Origin: Ecdyonurus torrentis
Taxonomy: Eukaryota > Arthropoda > Insecta > Ephemeroptera > Heptageniidae
Direction: 5' to 3'
Assembly (NCBI GenBank): GCA_949318235.1
Contig: OX439128.1
Coordinates: forward strand, 57,187,009-57,251,008
DNA: 64,000 nucleotides
Numbering within the stretch: the stretch's first letter is position 1; each line of letters begins with the position of its first letter. The notes below the pieces were generated by a model, which was given only the letters and a program-made list of their open reading frames with translations, made no database searches and was not told where the DNA came from. Positions 31,054 through 45,560 of this stretch are shown piece by piece. Both the position numbers and the translations under genes were made by a program.

Positions 31054-34000
31054 ATGAAACAAAGTTTCTATTTCAAGAACCAAATGTTATTGAATGATTA
31101 AAATCATACTTTTTACACGATTAAAATTAGTTTTGATGGTTTCTCAGAAACTAAGAATGCTACAGACATCAAATTAAACTCAAAACATAGCTTTTTCAAT
31201 TCTCTACAAAAAATATGTCTTGAACTTTTTTGCTCCGACGCATACTTTTTAAGTAATTGACAATTTTAGTTTTCACTCATCATGTAGCCAAACCAAGTCA
31301 TGAAACAAAGTTTCTATTTCAAGAACCAAATGTTATTGAATGATAAAAATCATACTTTTTACACGATTAAAATTAGTTTTGATGATTTCTCAGAAACTAA
31401 GAATGCTACAGACTAATTATTTAACTCAATACATAGCTTTTTCAATTCTCTAAAAAAAGGATGTCTTAAACTTTTTTGCTCCGACGCATACTTTTTAAGT
31501 AATTGACAATTTTAGTTTTCACTCATCATGTAGCTAAACCAAGTCATGAAACAAAGTTTCTATTTGAAGAACCAAATGTTATTGAATGATGAAAATCATA
31601 ATTTTTACACGATTAAAACTAGTTTTGATGATTTCTTTAAAACTAAGAATGCTGCAGACTTAAAAATCAATTCAAAACATAGTTTTTTTACTTCTCTACA
31701 AAAAAGATGTCTTGAACTTTTTTGCTCCGACGCATACTTTTTGGGTTATTGACAATTTTAGTTTTCACTCATCATGTAGCCAAACCAAGTCATGAAACAA
31801 AGTTTCTATTTGAAGAACCAAATGTTATTGAATGATAAAAATCATACTTTTTACACGATTAAAACTAGTTTTGATGATTTCTCAGAAACTAAGAATGCTA
31901 CAGACTAACTATTTAACTCAATACATAGCTTTTTCAATTCTCTAAAAAAAGGATGTCTTAAACTTTTTTGCTCCGACGCATACTTTTTAAGTAGTTGACA
32001 ATTTTAGTTTTCACTCATCATGTAGCTAAACCAAGTCATGAAACAAAGTTTCTATTTGAAGAACCAAATGTTATTGAATGATAAAAATCATACTTTTTAC
32101 ACGATTAAAACTAGTTTTGATGATTTCTCAAAAACTAAGAATGCTACAGACATCAAATTAAACTCAAAACATAGCTTTTTCAATTCTTTACAAAAAAGAT
32201 GTCTTGAACTTTTTTGCTCCGACGCATACTTTTTAAGTAATTGACAATTTTAGTTTTCACTCATCATGTAGCTAAACCAAGTCATGAAACAAAGTTTCTA
32301 TTTGAAGAACCAAATGTTATTGAATGATAAAAATTATACTTTTTACACGATTAAAATTAGTTTTGATGATTTCTCAGAAACTAAGAATGCTACAGACATC
32401 AAATTAAACTCAAAACATAGCTTTTTTATTTCTCTACAAAAAATATGTCTTGAACTTTTTTTCTCTGACGCATTCTTTTTGGGTTATTGACAATTTTAGT
32501 TTTCACTCATCATGTAGCCAAACCAAGTCATGAAACAAAGTTTCTATTTCAAAAAACAAATGTTATTGAATGATAAAAATCATACTTTTTACACGATTAA
32601 AACTAGTTTTGATGATTTTTTCAGAAACTAAGAATGCTACAGACTAACTATTTAACTCAATACATAGCTTTTTCAATTCTCTAAAAAAAGGATGTCTTAA
32701 ACTTTTTTGCTCCGACGCATACTTTTTAAGTAATTGACAATTTTAGTTTTCACTCATCATGTAGCTAAACCAAGTCATGAAACAAAGTTTCTATTTCAAA
32801 AAACAAATGTTATTGAATGATAAAAATCATACTTTTTACACGATTAAAACTAGTTTTGATGATTTCTCAGAAACTAAGAATGCTACAGACTAACTATTTA
32901 ATCAAAACATAGCTTTTTTAATTCTTTACAAAAAAGATGTCTTGAACTTTTTTGCTCCGACGCATACTTTTTAAGTAATTGACAATTTTAGTTTTCACTC
33001 ATCATGTAGCTAAACCAAGTCATGAAACAAAGTTTCTATTTGAAGAACCAAATGTTATTGAATGATAAAAATCATACTTTTTACACGATTAAAATTAGTT
33101 TTGATAATTTCTCAGAAACTAAGTATGCGACAGACATCAAATTAAACTCAATACATAGCTTTTTTAATTCTCTACAAAAAATATGTCTTGAACTTTTTTG
33201 CTCCGACTCATACTTTTTGGGTTATTGACAATTTTAGTTTTCACTCATCATGTAGCCAAACCAAGTCATGAAACAAAGTTTCTATTTCAAGAACCAAATG
33301 TTATTGAATGATAAAAATCATACTTTTTACACGATTAAAACTAGTTTTGATGATTTTTTCAGAAACTAAGAATGCTACAGACTAACTATTTAACTCAATA
33401 CATAGCTTTTTCAATTCTCTAAAAAAAGGATGTCTTAAACTTTTTTGCTCCGACGCATACTTTTTAAGTAATTGACAATTTTAGTTTTCACTCATCATGT
33501 AGCTAAACCAAGTCATGAAACAAAGTTTCTATTTGAAGAACCAAATGTTATTGAATGATGAAAATCATAATTTTTACACGATTAAAACTAGTTTTGATGA
33601 TTTCTTTAAAACTAAGAATGCTGCAGACTTCAAATTCAATTCAAAACATAGTTTTTTTACTTCTCTACAAAAAAGATGTCTTGAACTTTTTTGCTCCGAC
33701 GCATACTTTTTGGGTTATTGACAATTTTAGTTTTCACTCATCATGTAGCCAAACCAAGTCATGAAACAAAGTTTCTATTTGAAGAACCAAATGTTATTGA
33801 ATGATAAAAATCATACTTTTTACACGATTAAAACTAGTTTTGATGATTTCTCAAAAATTAAGAATGCTACAGACTTACTATTTAACTTAAAACATAGCTT
33901 TTTCAATTCTCTACAAAAAAGATGTCTTGAACTTTTTTGCTCCGACTCATACTTTTTGGGTTATTGACAATTTTAGTTTTCACTCATCATGTAGCCAAAC

Positions 34001-34498
34001 CAAGTCATGAAACAAAGTTTCTATTTCAAGAACCAAATGTTATTGAATAATAAAAATCATACTTTTTACACGATTAAAACTAGTTTTGATGATTTCTCAA
34101 AAACTAAGAATGCTACAGACTTTAAATTTTATTCAAAACATAGTTTTTTTACTTCTCTACAAAAAAGATGTCTTGAACTTTTTTGCTCCGACGCATACTT
34201 TTTAAGTAATTGACAATTTTAGTTTTCACTCATCATGTAGCTAAACCAAGTCATGAAACAAAGTTTCTATTTGAAGAACCAAATGTTATTGAATGATGAA
34301 AATCATAATTTTTACACGATTAAAACTAGTTTTGATAATTTCTTTAAAACTAAGAATGCTGCAGACTTTAAATTCAATTCAAAACATAGCTTTTTCAATT
34401 CTTTACAAAAAAGATGTCTTGAACTTTTTTGCTCCGACGCATACTTTTTGAGTTATTGACAATTTTAGTTTCCACTCATCATGTAGCCAAACCGAGTC
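31054..34498 (+). repeat. 14-monomer unit, 3,445 bp, copy 2
   Basis: Order y z r' w b c' (i'/q) (i'/k) p q r v e' f. Same as 27609-31053 except that the last monomer ends as ordinary type f and leads into g at 34499. From about 32.8 kb this copy also lies within the 15 kb-spaced duplication. Confidence 0.85.
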
Positions 34499-37400
34499 AT
34501 GAAACAAAGTTTCTATTTTAAGAACCAAATGTTATTGAATGATAAAAATCATACTTTTTACACGATTAAAACTAGTTTTGATGATTTCTCAAAAACTAAG
34601 AATGCTACTGACTTTAAATTTAACTCAAAACGTAGCTTTTTCAATTCTTTACAAAAAAGATGTCTTGAACGTTTTTGCTCCGACGCATACTTTTTGGGTT
34701 ATTGACAATTTTAGTTTTCACTCATCATGTAGTTAAACCAAGTCATGAAACAAAGTTTCTATTTGAAGAACCAAATGTTATTGAATGATAAAAATCATAC
34801 TTTTTACACGATTAAAATTAGTTTTGATAATTTCTCAGAAACTAAGTATGCTACAGACATCAAATTAAACTCAATACATAGCTTTTTTAATTCTCTACAA
34901 AAAATATGTCTTGAACTTTTTTGCTCCGACGCATACTTTTTGGGTTATTGACAATTTTAGTTTTCACTCATCATGTAGCCAAACCAAGTCATGAAACAAA
35001 GTTTCTATTTGAAGAACCAAATGTTATTGAATGATAAAAATCATACTTTTTACACGATTAAAACTAGTTTTGATGATTTCTCAGAAACTAAGAATGCTAC
35101 AGACTAACTATTTAATCAAAACATAGCTTTTTTAATTCTTTACAAAAAAGATGTCTTGAACTTTTTTGCTCCGACGCATACTTTTTAAGTAATTGACAAT
35201 TTTAGTTTTCACTCATCATGTAGCTAAACCAAGTCATGAAACAAAGTTTCTATTTGAAGAACCAAATGTTATTGAATGATAAAAATCATACTTTTTACAC
35301 GATTAAAATTAGTTTTGATAATTTCTCAGAAACTAAGTATGCTACAGACATCAAATTAAACTCAATACATAGCTTTTTTAATTCTCTACAAAAAATATGT
35401 CTTGAACTTTTTTGCTCCGACTCATACTTTTTGGGTTATTGACAATTTTAGTTTTCACTCATCATGTAGCCAAACCAAGTCATGAAACAAAGTTTCTATT
35501 TCAAGAACCAAATGTTATTGAATGATAAAAATCATACTTTTTACACGATTAAAACTAGTTTTGATGATTTTTTCAGAAACTAAGAATGCTACAGACTAAC
35601 TATTTAACTCAATACATAGCTTTTTCAATTCTCTAAAAAAAGGATGTCTTAAACTTTTTTGCTCCGACGCATACTTTTTAAGTAATTGACAATTTTAGTT
35701 TTCACTCATCATGTAGCTAAACCAAGTCATGAAACAAAGTTTCTATTTGAAGAACCAAATGTTATTGAATGATGAAAATCATAATTTTTACACGATTAAA
35801 ACTAGTTTTGATGATTTCTTTAAAACTAAGAATGCTGCAGACTTCAAATTCAATTCAAAACATAGTTTTTTTACTTCTCTACAAAAAAGATGTCTTGAAC
35901 TTTTTTGCTCCGACGCATACTTTTTGGGTTATTGACAATTTTAGTTTTCACTCATCATGTAGCCAAACCAAGTCATGAAACAAAGTTTCTATTTGAAGAA
36001 CCAAATGTTATTGAATGATAAAAATCATACTTTTTACACGATTAAAACTAGTTTTGATGATTTCTCAAAAACTAAGAATGCTACAGACTAACTATTTAAC
36101 TCAATACATAGCTTTTTCAATTCTCTAAAAAAAGGATGTCTTAAACTTTTTTGCTCCGACGCATACTTTTTAAGTAATTGACAATTTTAGTTTTCACTCA
36201 TCATGTAGCTAAACCAAGTCATGAAACAAAGTTTCTATTTGAAGAACCAAATGTTATTGAATGATAAAAATCATACTTTTTACACGATTAAAACTAGTTT
36301 TGATGATTTCTCAGAAACTAAGAATGCTACAGACTAACTATTTAACTCAATACATAGCTTTTTCAATTCTCTAAAAAAAGGATGTCTTAAACTTTTTTGC
36401 TCCGACGCATACTTTTTAAGTAATTGACAATTATAGTTTTCACTCATCATGTAGCTAAACCAAGTCATGAAACAAAGTTTCTATTTGAAGAACCAAATGT
36501 TATTGAATGATAAAAATCATACTTTTTACACGATTAAAACTAGTTTTGATGATTTCTCAAAAACTAAGAATGCTACAGACATCAAATTAAACTCAAAACA
36601 TAGCTTTTTTATTTCTCTACAAAAAATATGTCTTGAACTTTTTTTCTCTGACGCATTCTTTTTGGGTTATTGACAATTTTAGTTTTCACTCATCATGTAG
36701 CCAAACCAAGTCATGAAACAAAGTTTCTATTTCAAGAAACAAATGTTATTGAATGATCAAAATCATACTTTTTACACGATTAAAATTAGTTTTGACGGTT
36801 TCTCAGAAACTAAGAATGCTACAGACATCAAATTAAACTCAAAACATAGCTTTTTCAATTCTCTACAAAAAATATGTCTTGAACTTTTTTGCTCCGACGC
36901 ATACTTTTTAAGTAATTGACAATTTTAGTTTTCACTCATCATGTAGCCAAACCAAGTCATGAAACAAAGTTTCTATTTCAAGAACCAAATGTTATTGAAT
37001 GATAAAAATCATACTTTTTACACGATTAAAACTAGTTTTGATGATTTCTCAAAAACTAAGAATGCTACAGACTTTAAATTTTATTTAAAACATAGTTTTT
37101 TTACTTCTCTACAAAAAAGATGTCTTGAACTTTTTTGCTCCGACGCATACTTTTTGGGTTATTGACAATTTTAGTTTTCACTCATCATGTAGCCAAACCA
37201 AGTCATGAAACAAAGTTTCTATTTGAAGAACCAAATGTTATTGAATGATAAAAATCATACTTTTTACACGATTAAAACTAGTTTTGATGATTTCTCAGAA
37301 ACTAAGAATGCTACAGACTAACTATTTAATCAAAACATAGCTTTTTTAATTCTTTACAAAAAAGATGTCTTGAACTTTTTTGCTCCGACGCATACTTTTT

Positions 37401-40400
37401 AAGTAATTGACAATTTTAGTTTTCACTCATCATGTAGTTAAACCAAGTCATGAAACAAAGTTTCTATTTGAAGAACCAAATGTTATTGAATGATAAAAAT
37501 CATACTTTTTACACGATTAAAATTAGTTTTGATAATTTCTCAGAAACTAAGTATGCTACAGACATCAAATTAAACTCAATACATAGCTTTTTTAATTCTC
37601 TACAAAAAATATGTCTTGAACTTTTTTGCTCCGACGCATACTTTTTGGGTTATTGACAATTTTAGTTTTCACTCATCATGTAGCCAAACCAAGTCATGAA
37701 ACAAAGTTTCTATTTGAAGAACCAAATGTTATTGAATGATAAAAATCATACTTTTTACACGATTAAAACTAGTTTTGATGATTTCTCAGAAACTAAGAAT
37801 GCTACAGACTAACTATTTAATCAAAACATAGCTTTTTTAATTCTTTACAAAAAAGATGTCTTGAACTTTTTTGCTCCGACGCATACTTTTTAAGTAATTG
37901 ACAATTTTAGTTTTCACTCATCATGTAGCTAAACCAAGTCATGAAACAAAGTTTCTATTTGAAGAACCAAATGTTATTGAATGATAAAAATCATACTTTT
38001 TACACGATTAAAATTAGTTTTGATAATTTCTCAGAAACTAAGTATGCGACAGACATCAAATTAAACTCAATACATAGCTTTTTTAATTCTCTACAAAAAA
38101 TATGTCTTGAACTTTTTTGCTCCGACTCATACTTTTTGGGTTATTGACAATTTTAGTTTTCACTCATCATGTAGCCAAACCAAGTCATGAAACAAAGTTT
38201 CTATTTCAAGAACCAAATGTTATTGAATGATAAAAATCATACTTTTTACACGATTAAAACTAGTTTTGATGATTTTTTCAGAAACTAAGAATGCTACAGA
38301 CTAACTATTTAACTCAATACATAGCTTTTTCAATTCTCTAAAAAAAGGATGTCTTAAACTTTTTTGCTCCGACGCATACTTTTTAAGTAATTGACAATTT
38401 TAGTTTTCACTCATCATGTAGCTAAACCAAGTCATGAAACAAAGTTTCTATTTGAAGAACCAAATGTTATTGAATGATGAAAATCATAATTTTTACACGA
38501 TTAAAACTAGTTTTGATGATTTCTTTAAAACTAAGAATGCTGCAGACTTCAAATTCAATTCAAAACATAGTTTTTTTACTTCTCTACAAAAAAGATGTCT
38601 TGAACTTTTTTGCTCCGACGCATACTTTTTGGGTTATTGACAATTTTAGTTTTCACTCATCATGTAGCCAAACCAAGTCATGAAACAAAGTTTCTATTTG
38701 AAGAACCAAATGTTATTGAATGATAAAAATCATACTTTTTACACGATTAAAACTAGTTTTGATGATTTCTCAAAAATTAAGAATGCTACAGACTTACTAT
38801 TTAACTTAAAACATAGCTTTTTCAATTCTCTACAAAAAAGATGTCTTGAACTTTTTTGCTCCGACTCATACTTTTTGGGTTATTGACAATTTTAGTTTTC
38901 ACTCATCATGTAGCCAAACCAAGTCATGAAACAAAGTTTCTATTTCAAGAACCAAATGTTATTGAATAATAAAAATCATACTTTTTACACGATTAAAACT
39001 AGTTTTGATGATTTCTCAAAAACTAAGAATGCTACAGACTTTAAATTTTATTCAAAACATAGTTTTTTTACTTCTCTACAAAAAAGATGTCTTGAACTTT
39101 TTTGCTCCGACGCATACTTTTTAAGTAATTGACAATTTTAGTTTTCACTCATCATGTAGCTAAACCAAGTCATGAAACAAAGTTTCTATTTGAAGAACCA
39201 AATGTTATTGAATGATGAAAATCATAATTTTTACACGATTAAAACTAGTTTTGATAATTTCTTTAAAACTAAGAATGCTGCAGACTTTAAATTCAATTCA
39301 AAACATAGCTTTTTCAATTCTTTACAAAAAAGATGTCTTGAACTTTTTTGCTCCGACGCATACTTTTTGAGTTATTGACAATTTTAGTTTCCACTCATCA
39401 TGTAGCCAAACCGAGTCATGAAACAAAGTTTCTATTTTAAGAACCAAATGTTATTGAATGATAAAAATCATACTTTTTACACGATTAAAACTAGTTTTGA
39501 TGATTTCTCAAAAACTAAGAATGCTACTGACTTTAAATTTAACTCAAAACGTAGCTTTTTCAATTCTTTACAAAAAAGATGTCTTGAACGTTTTTGCTCC
39601 GACGCATACTTTTTGGGTTATTGACAATTTTAGTTTTCACTCATCATGTAGCCAAACCAAGTCATGAAACAAAGTTTCTATTTCAAGAACCAAATGTTAT
39701 TGAATGATTAAAATCATACTTTTTACACGATTAAAATTAGTTTTGATGATTTCTAAAAAACTAAGAATGCTACAGACATCAAATTAAACTCAAAACATAG
39801 CTTTTTTATTTCTCTACAAAAAATATGTCTTGAACTTTTTTTCTCTGACGCATTCTTTTTGGGTTATTGACAATTTTAGTTTTCACTCATCATGTAGCCA
39901 AACCAAGTCATGAAACAAAGTTTCTATTTCAAGAAACAAATGTTATTGAATGATCAAAATCATACTTTTTACACGATTAAAATTAGTTTTGATGGTTTCT
40001 CAGAAACTAAGAATGCTACAGACATCAAATTAAACTCAAAACATAGCTTTTTCAATTCTCTACAAAAAATATGTCTTGAACTTTTTTGCTCCGACGCATA
40101 CTTTTTAAGTAATTGACAATTTTAGTTTTCACTCATCATGTAGCCAAACCAAGTCATGAAACAAAGTTTCTATTTCAAGAACCAAATGTTATTGAATGAT
40201 AAAAATCATACTTTTTACACGATTAAAACTAGTTTTGATGATTTCTCAAAAACTAAGAATGCTACAGACTTTAAATTTTATTTAAAACATAGTTTTTTTT
40301 ACTTCTCTACAAAAAAGATGTCTTGAACTTTTTTGCTCCGACGCATACTTTTTGGGTTATTGACAATTTTAGTTTTCACTCATCATGTAGCCAAACCAAG

Positions 40401-43400
40401 TCATGAAACAAAGTTTCTATTTGAAGAACCAAATGTTATTGAATGATAAAAATCATACTTTTTACACGATTAAAACTAGTTTTGATGATTTCTCAGAAAC
40501 TAAGAATGCTACAGACTAACTATTTAATCAATACATAGCTTTTTCAATTCTCTAAAAAAGGATGTCTTAAACTTTTTTGCTCCGACGCATACTTTTTAAG
40601 TAATTGACAATTTTAGTTTTCACTCATCATGTAGCCAAACCAAGTCATGAAACAAAGTTTCTATTTGAAGAACCAAATGTTATTGAATGATAAAAATCAT
40701 ACTTTTTACACGATTAAAACTAGTTTTGATGATTTCTCAGAAACTAAGAATGCTACAGACTAACTATTTAACTCAATACATAGCTTTTTCAATTCTCTAA
40801 AAAAAGGATGTCTTAAACTTTTTTGCTCCGACGCATACTTTTTAAGTAGTTGACAATTTTAGTTTTCACTCATCATGTAGCTAAACCAAGTCATGAAACA
40901 AAGTTTCTATTTGAAGAACCAAATGTTATTGAATGATAAAAATCATACTTTTTACACGATTAAAACTAGTTTTGATGATTTCTCAAAAACTAAGAATGCT
41001 ACAGACATCAAATTAAACTCAAAACATAGCTTTTTCAATTCTTTACAAAAAAGATGTCTTGAACTTTTTTGCTCCGACGCATACTTTTTAAGTAATTGAC
41101 AATTTTAGTTTTCACTCATCATGTAGCTAAACCAAGTCATGAAACAAAGTTTCTATTTGAAGAACCAAATGTTATTGAATGATAAAAATTATACTTTTTA
41201 CACGATTAAAATTAGTTTTGATGATTTCTCAGAAACTAAGAATGCTACAGACATCAAATTAAACTCAAAACATAGCTTTTTTATTTCTCTACAAAAAATA
41301 TGTCTTGAACTTTTTTTCTCTGACGCATTCTTTTTGGGTTATTGACAATTTTAGTTTTCACTCATCATGTAGCCAAACCAAGTCATGAAACAAAGTTTCT
41401 ATTTCAAAAAACAAATGTTATTGAATGATCAAAATCATACTTTTTACACGATTAAAATTAGTTTTGATGGTTTCTCAGAAACTAAGAATGCTACAGACTA
41501 ACTATTTAATTTAAAACATAGCTTTTTCAATTCTCTACAAAAGAGATGACAAACTTTTTTGCTCCGACGCATACTTTTTAGGTAATTGACAATTTTAGTT
41601 TTCACTCATCATGTAGCCAAACCAAGTCATGAAACAAAGTTTCTATTTGAAGAACCAAATGTTATTGAATGATAAAAATCATACTTTTTACAAGATTAAA
41701 ACTAGTTTTGATGATTTCTCAAAAATTAAGAATGCTACAGACTTACTATTTAACTTAAAACATAGCTTTTTCAATTCTCTACAAAAAAGATGTCTTGAAC
41801 TTTTTTGCTCCGACGCATACTTTTTAAGTAATTGACAATTTTAGTTTTCACTCATCATGTAGCTAAACCAAGTCATGAAACAAAGTTTCTATTTCAAGAA
41901 CCAAATGTTATTGAATGATAAAAATCATACTTTTTACACGATTAAAACTAGTTTTGATGATTTCTCAGAAACTAAGAATGCTACAGACTAACTATTTAAT
42001 TTAAAACATAGCTTTTTCAATTCTCTACAAAAGAGATGACAAACTTTTTTGCTCCGACGCATACTTTTTAGGTAATTGACAATTTTAGTTTTCACTCATC
42101 ATGTAGCCAAACCAAGTCATGAAACAAAGTTTCTATTTGAAGAACCAAATGTTATTGAATGATAAAAATCATACTTTTTACAAGATTAAAACTAGTTTTG
42201 ATGATTTCTCAAAAATTAAGAATGCTACAGACTTACTATTTAACTTAAAACATAGCTTTTTCAATTCTCTACAAAAAAGATGTCTTGAACTTTTTTGCTC
42301 CGACTCATACTTTTTGGTTTATTGACAATTTTAGTTTTCACTCATCGTGTAGCCAAACCAAGTAATGAAACAAAGTTTCTATTTCAAGAACCAAATGTTA
42401 TTGAATGATAAAAATCATACTTTTTACACGATTAAAACTAGTTTTGATGATTTCTCAAAAACTAAGAATGCTACAGACTTTAAATTTTATTCAAAACATA
42501 GTTTTTTTACTTCTCTACAAAAAAGATGTCTTGAACTTTTTTGCTCCGACGCATACTTTTTAAGTAATTGACAATTTTAGTTTTCACTCATCATGTAGCC
42601 AAACCAAGTCATGAAACAAAGTTTCTATTTCAAGAACCAAATGTTATTGAATGATTAAAATCATACTTTTTACACGATTAAAATTAGTTTTGATGGTTTC
42701 TCAGAAACTAAGAATGCTACAGACATCAAATTAAACTCAAAACATAGCTTTTTCAATTCTCTACAAAAAATATGTCTTGAACTTTTTTGCTCCGACGCAT
42801 ACTTTTTAAGTAATTGACAATTTTAGTTTTCACTCATCATGTAGCCAAACCAAGTCATGAAACAAAGTTTCTATTTCAAGAACCAAATGTTATTGAATGA
42901 TAAAAATCATACTTTTTACACGATTAAAATTAGTTTTGATGATTTCTCAGAAACTAAGAATGCTACAGACTAATTATTTAACTCAATACATAGCTTTTTC
43001 AATTCTCTAAAAAAAGGATGTCTTAAACTTTTTTGCTCCGACGCATACTTTTTAAGTAATTGACAATTTTAGTTTTCACTCATCATGTAGCTAAACCAAG
43101 TCATGAAACAAAGTTTCTATTTGAAGAACCAAATGTTATTGAATGATGAAAATCATAATTTTTACACGATTAAAACTAGTTTTGATGATTTCTTTAAAAC
43201 TAAGAATGCTGCAGACTTAAAAATCAATTCAAAACATAGTTTTTTTACTTCTCTACAAAAAAGATGTCTTGAACTTTTTTGCTCCGACGCATACTTTTTG
43301 GGTTATTGACAATTTTAGTTTTCACTCATCATGTAGCCAAACCAAGTCATGAAACAAAGTTTCTATTTGAAGAACCAAATGTTATTGAATGATAAAAATC

Positions 43401-44086
43401 ATACTTTTTACACGATTAAAACTAGTTTTGATGATTTCTCAGAAACTAAGAATGCTACAGACTAACTATTTAACTCAATACATAGCTTTTTCAATTCTCT
43501 AAAAAAAGGATGTCTTAAACTTTTTTGCTCCGACGCATACTTTTTAAGTAGTTGACAATTTTAGTTTTCACTCATCATGTAGCTAAACCAAGTCATGAAA
43601 CAAAGTTTCTATTTGAAGAACCAAATGTTATTGAATGATAAAAATCATACTTTTTACACGATTAAAACTAGTTTTGATGATTTCTCAAAAACTAAGAATG
43701 CTACAGACATCAAATTAAACTCAAAACATAGCTTTTTCAATTCTTTACAAAAAAGATGTCTTGAACTTTTTTGCTCCGACGCATACTTTTTAAGTAATTG
43801 ACAATTTTAGTTTTCACTCATCATGTAGCTAAACCAAGTCATGAAACAAAGTTTCTATTTGAAGAACCAAATGTTATTGAATGATAAAAATTATACTTTT
43901 TACACGATTAAAATTAGTTTTGATGATTTCTCAGAAACTAAGAATGCTACAGACATCAAATTAAACTCAAAACATAGCTTTTTTATTTCTCTACAAAAAA
44001 TATGTCTTGAACTTTTTTTCTCTGACGCATTCTTTTTGGGTTATTGACAATTTTAGTTTTCACTCATCATGTAGCCAAACCAAGTC
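32800..44086 (+). repeat. Copy of 17.6-29.1 kb at about 15 kb spacing
   Basis: Monomer types and order match those upstream. From 17774 to 25891 every start reappears displaced by 15,248 (33022 to 41139). After a one-monomer loss at 41385 the displacement is 15,002, from 26627 to 28839 (41629 to 43841). Private marks shared at the right places include gcgacag (17774/33022, 22693/37941), gatggttt (24662/39910), the extra T (24908/40156) and catcgtgtag after 27117/42119. Limits are approximate. Confidence 0.85.
41385..41628 (+). repeat. Chimeric monomer i'/u, one-monomer deletion
   Basis: The 5' part is i' (tttcaaaaaac, gatcaaaatc, gatggtttc). The 3' part is u (gactaactatttaattt, gagatgacaaac). 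The upstream copy has separate i' (26137) and u (26383) monomers here. The switch lies between about 41470 and 41498. It accounts for the change in displacement from 15,248 to 15,002. Confidence 0.85.
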
Positions 44087-45560
44087 ATGAAACAAAGTTT
44101 CTATTTCAAAAAACAAATGTTATTGAATGATCAAAATCATACTTTTTACACGATTAAAATTAGTTTTGATGGTTTCTCAGAAACTAAGAATGCTACAGAC
44201 ATCAAATTAAACTTAAAACATAGCTTTTTCAATTCTCTACAAAAAATATGTCTTGTACTTTTTTGCTCCGACGCATACTTTTTGGGTTATTGACAATTTT
44301 AGTTTTCACTCATCATGTAGCCAAACCAAGTCATGAAACAAAGTTTCTATTTCAAGAACCAAATGTTATTGAATGATAAAAATCATACTTTTTACACGAT
44401 TAAAACTAGTTTTGATGATTTCTCAGAAACTAAGAATGCTACAGACTAACTATTTAATTTAAAACATAGCTTTTTCAATTCTCTACAAAAGAGATGACAA
44501 ACTTTTTTGCTCCGACGCATACTTTTTAGGTAATTGACAATTTTAGTTTTCACTCATCATGTAGCCAAACCAAGTCATGAAACAAAGTTTCTATTTGAAG
44601 AACCAAATGTTATTGAATGATAAAAATCATACTTTTTACAAGATTAAAACTAGTTTTGATGATTTCTCAAAAATTAAGAATGCTACAGACTTACTATTTA
44701 ACTTAAAACATAGCTTTTTCAATTCTCTACAAAAAAGATGTCTTGAACTTTTTTGCTCCGACTCATACTTTTTGGGTTATTGACAATTTTAGTTTTCACT
44801 CATCATGTAGCCAAACCAAGTCATGAAACAAAGTTTCTATTTCAAGAACCAAATGTTATTGAATAATAAAAATCATACTTTTTACACGATTAAAACTAGT
44901 TTTGATGATTTCTCAAAAACTAAGAATGCTACAGACTTTAAATTTTAATCAAAACATAGTTTTTTTACTTCTCTACAAAAAAGATGTCTTGAACTTTTTT
45001 GCTCCGACGCATACTTTTTAAGTAATTGACAATTTTAGTTTTCACTCATCATGTAGCTAAACCAAGTCATGAAACAAAGTTTCTATTTGAAGAACCAAAT
45101 GTTATTGAATGATGAAAATCATAATTTTTACACGATTAAAACTAGTTTTGATAATTTCTTTAAAACTAAGAATGCTGCAGACTTTAAATTCAATTCAAAA
45201 CATAGCTTTTTCAATTCTTTACAAAAAAGATGTCTTGAACTTTTTTGCTCCGACGCATACTTTTTGAGTTATTGACAATTTTAGTTTCCACTCATCATGT
45301 AGCCAAACCGAGTCATGAAACAAAGTTTCTATTTTAAGAACCAAATGTTATTGAATGATAAAAATCATACTTTTTACACGATTAAAACTAGTTTTGATGA
45401 TTTCTCAAAAACTAAGAATGCTACTGACTTTAAATTTAACTCAAAACGTAGCTTTTTCAATTCTTTACAAAAAAGATGTCTTGAACGTTTTTGCTCCGAC
45501 GCATACTTTTTGGGTTATTGACAATTTTAGTTTTCACTCATCATGTAGCCAAACCAAGTC
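44087..45560 (+). repeat. Bridge block i' u v' e' f g
   Basis: Six monomers linking the 15 kb-spaced copy to the next unit. The e' copy at 44823 has ttttaatc, creating a stop in a frame that is open in other e' monomers. It then follows e' f g h as at 23678-24415. Confidence 0.75.

Noticed and set aside
17529..44086. Treating the 15 kb-spaced block as a pure assembly duplication
   Set aside because: The copies differ by a chimeric one-monomer deletion at 41385 and have different edge monomers, which a simple duplicated contig would not show. It is kept as a caveat, not a conclusion.
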